From positions 459,813 through 523,812 of the forward strand of contig NZ_CANLVZ010000001.1 in the NCBI RefSeq assembly GCF_947494755.1: a stretch of 64,000 bases of DNA, in the 5' to 3' direction. The notes under the pieces are model-generated. The model was not told the DNA's origin, searched no databases, and worked only from the letters and a program-made list of their open reading frames with translations. Origin of the DNA: an uncultured Tateyamaria sp. (GTDB lineage Bacteria; Pseudomonadota; Alphaproteobacteria; Rhodobacterales; Rhodobacteraceae). The stretch's first letter is position 1. Every line of letters begins with the position of its first letter. The translations under genes were made by a program, and so were the position numbers. Positions 60,825-64,000 of this stretch are shown here, in pieces.

Positions 60825-62020
60825 ATCGCGGCCATGATTGGCCTTTGCGTCAAACCGGGGTATGCGGCCACCACCATCGCAAGCAAATGGGCAGCCGGTC
60901 GGGCCAATGCATCGGTGACAGGCAACCCGAGTTTCTGTGATTGCGCCGCGATGGTGTCGGTTATTTCGGCGTCAGACATCCCCTCATGATTGAGCGTGAC
61001 ACCGATGACCTTTGTATCTGCAAAGGCTTCGATCAACGCAATCTCACTCGATGGGGCGGGCATTGACATGCTAGGGAAATCGCAGCGATGTGCACGTTTG
61101 GGGGCGTGCTGGAGGATGACAGCATCTGGCTGGCTACCACGCAGGATAAACGCAGATGTGCAGAATGTGGGATGGCTCAGTGCGCCCTGACCTTCGATCA
61201 AAATAACATCGGGTTGTTCAACTTCAGAAGCCGCAACAATCGCGCCTTCAAGCTCGCCACAGCAGAACTGGGGCGGCACGGCATCCATTGCGATCCCGTA
61301 CTTTGCGCCTTGCATCAGGCCGGTCTGGCCCGTGCCGACAAGCACCGTCTTGATGCCCTTTGCATTCAGGGCGCGTGCCAAAACGGTCGCCGTTGTGCGC
61401 TTGCCTATGGCACAATCTGTCCCAAGAACTGCTATGCGCAGAGCTTTGACATCACTGACACTGCCATCGAACAGGCGCATGTCTTTGCTGGGTTTCGGCT
61501 TGCGGATGTCCCGAATCGTGACATTCCGTTCGGATGCGGCGGTGGCTATCTGATGGTCGTCGCTCAGATACTCATGCAGCCCGCTCACGATGTTCATACC
61601 AAGCTCAATTGCTTTCAGAACAACGCCCCGGTCCGCAGGTGAAAGACGCCCTGTCGAGGGGGCCATCCCATAGATCATCGTATCGGGAATGACAGCTTGA
61701 TGTGCAACCGCAGCATCCAGATCACCAAAGATCGGTATGTGGTTCACTGCATCGTCGAGAACAGATCCGCTGTCTTGTCCGCCATAGGTGCTGTCGATGA
61801 CAGAAAGGATCCGATACGCCTCCGAATGGCGCACGAGGCCATTCGCAGTCTTGCCATCGATTTGCGCGAAGTTCCCTTCGCAATAGACGACTGCAGTTGG
61901 TGGCGCTGTGACCGGCCTGATTGAAGTCGCATGTTTGGGTTCGCTGTGGGTCATTGGTGGCGCTTGCGCGCCTCTGACGGGACGGCGGATGGTGTCGACA
62001 GTTTCAGATTTGGTTTCCAT
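60821..62020 (-). CDS. DUF1611 family P-loop protein
   Basis: The 399-residue protein has an N-terminal Rossmann-like part and a C-terminal P-loop domain with G200-TDCAIGKRTT in VLGTDCAIGKRTTATVLARAL, ILIEGQGALSHPTFC and a closing VVAAYPGLTQRPIM. DUF1611 includes DgcN, an N-acetyltransferase of D-glutamate catabolism in marine bacteria. Being coupled to a racemase-like enzyme supports a D-amino-acid role here. A start at residue 23 is possible; AAGGGAAC precedes the ATG chosen. The base composition is AT-richer than the main chromosome. Confidence 0.83.
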   Translation of the reverse strand: METKSETVDTIRRPVRGAQAPPMTHSEPKHATSIRPVTAPPTAVVYCEGNFAQIDGKTANGLVRHSEAYRILSVIDSTYGGQDSGSVLDDAVNHIPIFGDLDAAVAHQAVIPDTMIYGMAPSTGRLSPADRGVVLKAIELGMNIVSGLHEYLSDDHQIATAASERNVTIRDIRKPKPSKDMRLFDGSVSDVKALRIAVLGTDCAIGKRTTATVLARALNAKGIKTVLVGTGQTGLMQGAKYGIAMDAVPPQFCCGELEGAIVAASEVEQPDVILIEGQGALSHPTFCTSAFILRGSQPDAVILQHAPKRAHRCDFPSMSMPAPSSEIALIEAFADTKVIGVTLNHEGMSDAEITDTIAAQSQKLGLPVTDALARPAAHLLAMVVAAYPGLTQRPIMAAI

Positions 62021-62103
62021 TGTAGTTCCCTTTTTGTGTTGGCACGGAGGACATAACTGTCCTCACCTGCGCATTTTGAAGTCCGTGTTGCCGTGCTTTG
62101 CGC

Positions 62104-62943
62104 CTAATTGTTAAGCACGCACAGCCCCTTTGATTTTTGGAAATTTTTGTTGCACTCCCAACGGTTGCCCGACCTGTCCAGATGCGCGTTTTCGGGAACG
62201 TTTATGAATTCGCATGCCTCGCCTGAGGCTTCGTATCCACGTTCGCACTTCCACCCTGTGCCGTAGGTTGCGTCGTCGAAATATGCATTTGCGGGGATCG
62301 CGACGGCTGCGCACAGACCGTCCTGTTCAAAGAAGCCGCGCTCACATGTCCAAGGCTGGCCGTATCCTGATCCATTTAGATAGGCGTTGGCCGGAACCGC
62401 AATGGCAGTACACAGGTCGCCAGTTTCTTCGGACCCACGTTCGCACGTCCACGTCGAGCCATATGAGGCATCTGCCAAATATGCATTCGCTGGCAGGACG
62501 ATCTCCTGACATGTGTCATCAACCTTGATGAAGCCGCGCAAACACCGCCACCGCTCACCTGACGGATCCAAAAACCCACCCTCAGGCACCTCTATTGCAA
62601 CACATGCAGTTTCGTCGGTCCTGCGAAACCCATGCAGACATTCCCAACCGGAACCGTAGGACCGGTTCGTGTCGTATGCGTTTTGCGGCACAATCACAGC
62701 GACGCAGGCATTTTCGTTCAGCCGGAATCCAATGTTACATTCCCACCCATCACCGTAACTTTTCGCACTGGCGTTCTCAGGCATGGGCTGAGTGGCGGTT
62801 TGGGCAAATGCTGGTAGTGCAAACAGCAGGAGTGCAATAATCGAACCCATAAATAGGGCCACGAATTTTGGTGTGTCCGCTGGGATATGGGCAGTGATAG
62901 ATTGCGGGGGTCGAGGCTCCGTTAACTGTGATTTACGCTCCAT
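62104..62943 (-). CDS. Secreted cysteine-rich protein with seven tandem repeats
   Basis: The 279-residue protein has a long signal peptide ending PAFA at residue 47. After it come seven repeats of about 33 residues, each like VPANAYL-x5-YG-x2-W-x-CERGF-x6-C-x2-I, with two cysteines apiece (14 in all). The repeat pairs of cysteines probably form small disulfide-linked modules. Such repeats are seen in unknown secreted proteins of proteobacteria. It follows two small membrane or envelope genes, the nearer overlapping its start by 11 bases. Confidence 0.78.
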   Translation of the reverse strand: MERKSQLTEPRPPQSITAHIPADTPKFVALFMGSIIALLLFALPAFAQTATQPMPENASAKSYGDGWECNIGFRLNENACVAVIVPQNAYDTNRSYGSGWECLHGFRRTDETACVAIEVPEGGFLDPSGERWRCLRGFIKVDDTCQEIVLPANAYLADASYGSTWTCERGSEETGDLCTAIAVPANAYLNGSGYGQPWTCERGFFEQDGLCAAVAIPANAYFDDATYGTGWKCERGYEASGEACEFINVPENAHLDRSGNRWECNKNFQKSKGLCVLNN

Positions 62944-63286
62944 CTAACTCAAGCCCCGCAAGACACGCGGCTGCCAGATCCCGGCTTGGGGTATCAGTGC
63001 CCGGCAATGTGGCCCAGCCGGTTTCCATCATGGCTTTGCGTCGCTGAAAGCTTGAAGCTTCTTGAAGTGTCGCTAGTTTTGCGGCGCGTTCTGTATCTGC
63101 TTCTGACAGATTTAGGCAAACTGGCACCATCGCCAATGTGACTTCCTCTGCCGCAAAGCTTTGGGCCATCTCGTCTGCACTGCCTGCAGTTGTCCAGCCG
63201 CCCCAAGTGAAGCCAAGAATAGAGACAGCAACTGCGCCAACCAAGGCGCCGTAAACACCGGGTTTCGTCCATTCTGGAAATGTCAT
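62933..63286 (-). CDS. Small membrane-anchored hypothetical protein, 117 residues
   Basis: MTFPEWTKPGVYGALVGAVAVSILGFTWGGW gives one N-terminal transmembrane helix, followed by a soluble domain with two cysteines (VPVCLNLSEAD, AAACLAGLEL) and the block SSFQRRKAMMETGWATLPG. The same pattern is known in unnamed proteins of rhizobia and roseobacters. Start and stop overlap the neighbouring genes, forming a three-gene unit. Confidence 0.72.
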   Translation of the reverse strand: MTFPEWTKPGVYGALVGAVAVSILGFTWGGWTTAGSADEMAQSFAAEEVTLAMVPVCLNLSEADTERAAKLATLQEASSFQRRKAMMETGWATLPGTDTPSRDLAAACLAGLELDGA

Positions 63287-63594
63287 TTTTGATCCTCTGA
63301 CGGAGAAAGCGCCGCCGCACTATTTTTGATTACGTTCGTGTTTGCGTTGGCCTGATCCTGCGCCAGAGCCAACTCCAGGTCTCGGTGATCCACTGCGCGT
63401 AGCTCTGACTTTCCTGCGTGCAAATTGATCAATAGAAACGTCGCGGTCCGTCGGTACGCAGCAAAGCTGTGGCACTGCATGACTTCGTCGTCTGCCAACA
63501 CTTCGTATTCGCCCGCAGGCAGTTCATTAGTGTAGCCCGCGACCACAAACGGATGAAGAAATGTCACAACTGACGTGGTCGTGCGCGATAACAT
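63283..63594 (-). CDS. Small hypothetical protein, 103 residues
   Basis: The frame from MLSRTTTSVVTFLHPFVVAGYTNELPAGEYEVL looks like a compact beta domain with a helical tail rich in Ala, Asn and Gln. The N-terminal block FxHPFxLxGxxxxLPAGxY is a pattern in small alphaproteobacterial proteins. It starts the three-gene unit leading to the repeat protein. Function unknown. Confidence 0.65.
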   Translation of the reverse strand: MLSRTTTSVVTFLHPFVVAGYTNELPAGEYEVLADDEVMQCHSFAAYRRTATFLLINLHAGKSELRAVDHRDLELALAQDQANANTNVIKNSAAALSPSEDQK

Positions 63595-64000
63595 CGGCAA
63601 CCTTCCCAAACATCAGATCCCTGCTACAGGACGTGACAGCTTAATTTTCATGATGGATGATTGTGGCCCGCTCTGGCAGGCTGATGCGCCTATGCCGCAG
63701 AGAACCGCAATTTTCGTATCTCTCATATAGTCTCTTGGCGTCGGAAATACAACGTTGGTGACTCTGGCTCTTTTTCTCAGACCACCCATGCCCACAAAGA
63801 GGTCAAGGTTAGCAAGCCTCCAGCGTGTGCATCGGAAGAGCCTTCTCCAGTTATGTCATTCTCTCGATTCGCCCGTTCAGAAGCTGACACCTGCTGCGTC
63901 ACAGAAGATTGGTAGAGAGGGCGTGACCTGCTCCCCTGAGAGTCCGTGTTTATAAGTTAGCTCTGTTCAGGTTTTGGTCCTCTTCTGACCGGTTAGCATA
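63595..64000. other. Window end without a supported gene
   Basis: Short frames exist on both strands, but none has a good start or family match. No repeat, RNA or terminator is evident. Confidence 0.4.

Noticed and set aside
63613..63795. 60-codon minus-strand frame near the window end
   Set aside because: Contains a short CGIGASACQSG stretch but no convincing signal peptide, start or relatives; too weak to call.
1..64000. CRISPR arrays, tRNA or rRNA genes, insertion sequences
   Set aside because: No regularly spaced direct repeats, no tRNA T-arm patterns apart from the tmRNA acceptor, and no transposase or integrase motifs were seen by eye.

Overview
The window looks like chromosomal DNA of a marine alphaproteobacterium of the order Rhodobacterales (Roseobacter group). 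Supporting features are a DmdA-type DMSP demethylase next to acuI, a circularly permuted two-piece tmRNA, an F1-ATPase zeta-type (DUF1476) subunit gene, split methionine synthase pieces, the fumC-DUF4169-RHH neighbourhood, an alphaproteobacterial LexA box (GTTC-N7-GTTC) and generally high GC. Two stretches (about 54.2-55.2 kb and 58.9-64 kb) are visibly more AT-rich and look acquired. No CRISPR array, transposase, rRNA or tRNA gene was seen.

Region by region. 0-15.9 kb: a fatty-acid or acyl-CoA catabolic neighbourhood (quinone-oxidoreductase-like enzymes, three SDRs, thiolase, nitronate monooxygenase-like protein, ACAD11-type phosphotransferase, serine hydrolase, TesB thioesterase) wrapped around a complete Liv-type ABC importer. 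15.9-21.6 kb: a corrinoid protein, DUF1638 and a homocysteine methyltransferase (a dispersed methionine synthase), a radical SAM gene behind a LexA box, and an MprF-like protein. 21.7-28.3 kb: the zeta-type subunit, purC-purS-purQ, a DctB/DctD pair whose regulator lacks the sigma-54 contact loop, and two broken genes. 28.8-42.4 kb: rne, tusA, ccdA, a hydrolase-P450 pair, class I aldolase, fumC with three small genes, sspB, chrA/chrB-like genes and two NTF2-like paralogues. 42.5-42.8 kb: ssrA (tmRNA) on the minus strand, with tag ANDNRAPMAVAA.

42.9-54.2 kb is the most interesting part: a two-sided DMSP and methanethiol locus. On the minus strand, a FadR-type regulator, mtoX (SBP56 methanethiol oxidase), a His-rich membrane protein whose start codon directly follows the mtoX stop, and an acyltransferase run as one block. 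On the plus strand, DUF2182 (Met/Cys-rich membrane protein), DUF1326 (Cys-rich), a DinB-fold protein and dmdA follow without gaps, then acuI, a HIT protein and a BCCT transporter. Two near-identical 13-bp palindromes lie in the divergent promoter region. The layout suggests that DMSP uptake, demethylation, acryloyl-CoA reduction and disposal of methanethiol are co-regulated. It also suggests that DUF2182/DUF1326 and the mtoX-coupled membrane protein are metal-handling accessories for the copper enzyme MtoX; this last point is a hypothesis.

55.2-58.8 kb: two gap genes flanking a 47-residue membrane peptide, with TGTTAGCGCTAACA-like palindromes upstream of both and of the DUF808 gene. 58.9-64 kb: an AT-richer accessory segment with a DUF1611 protein coupled to a racemase-like enzyme, a seven-repeat cysteine-rich secreted protein and several small unknowns.
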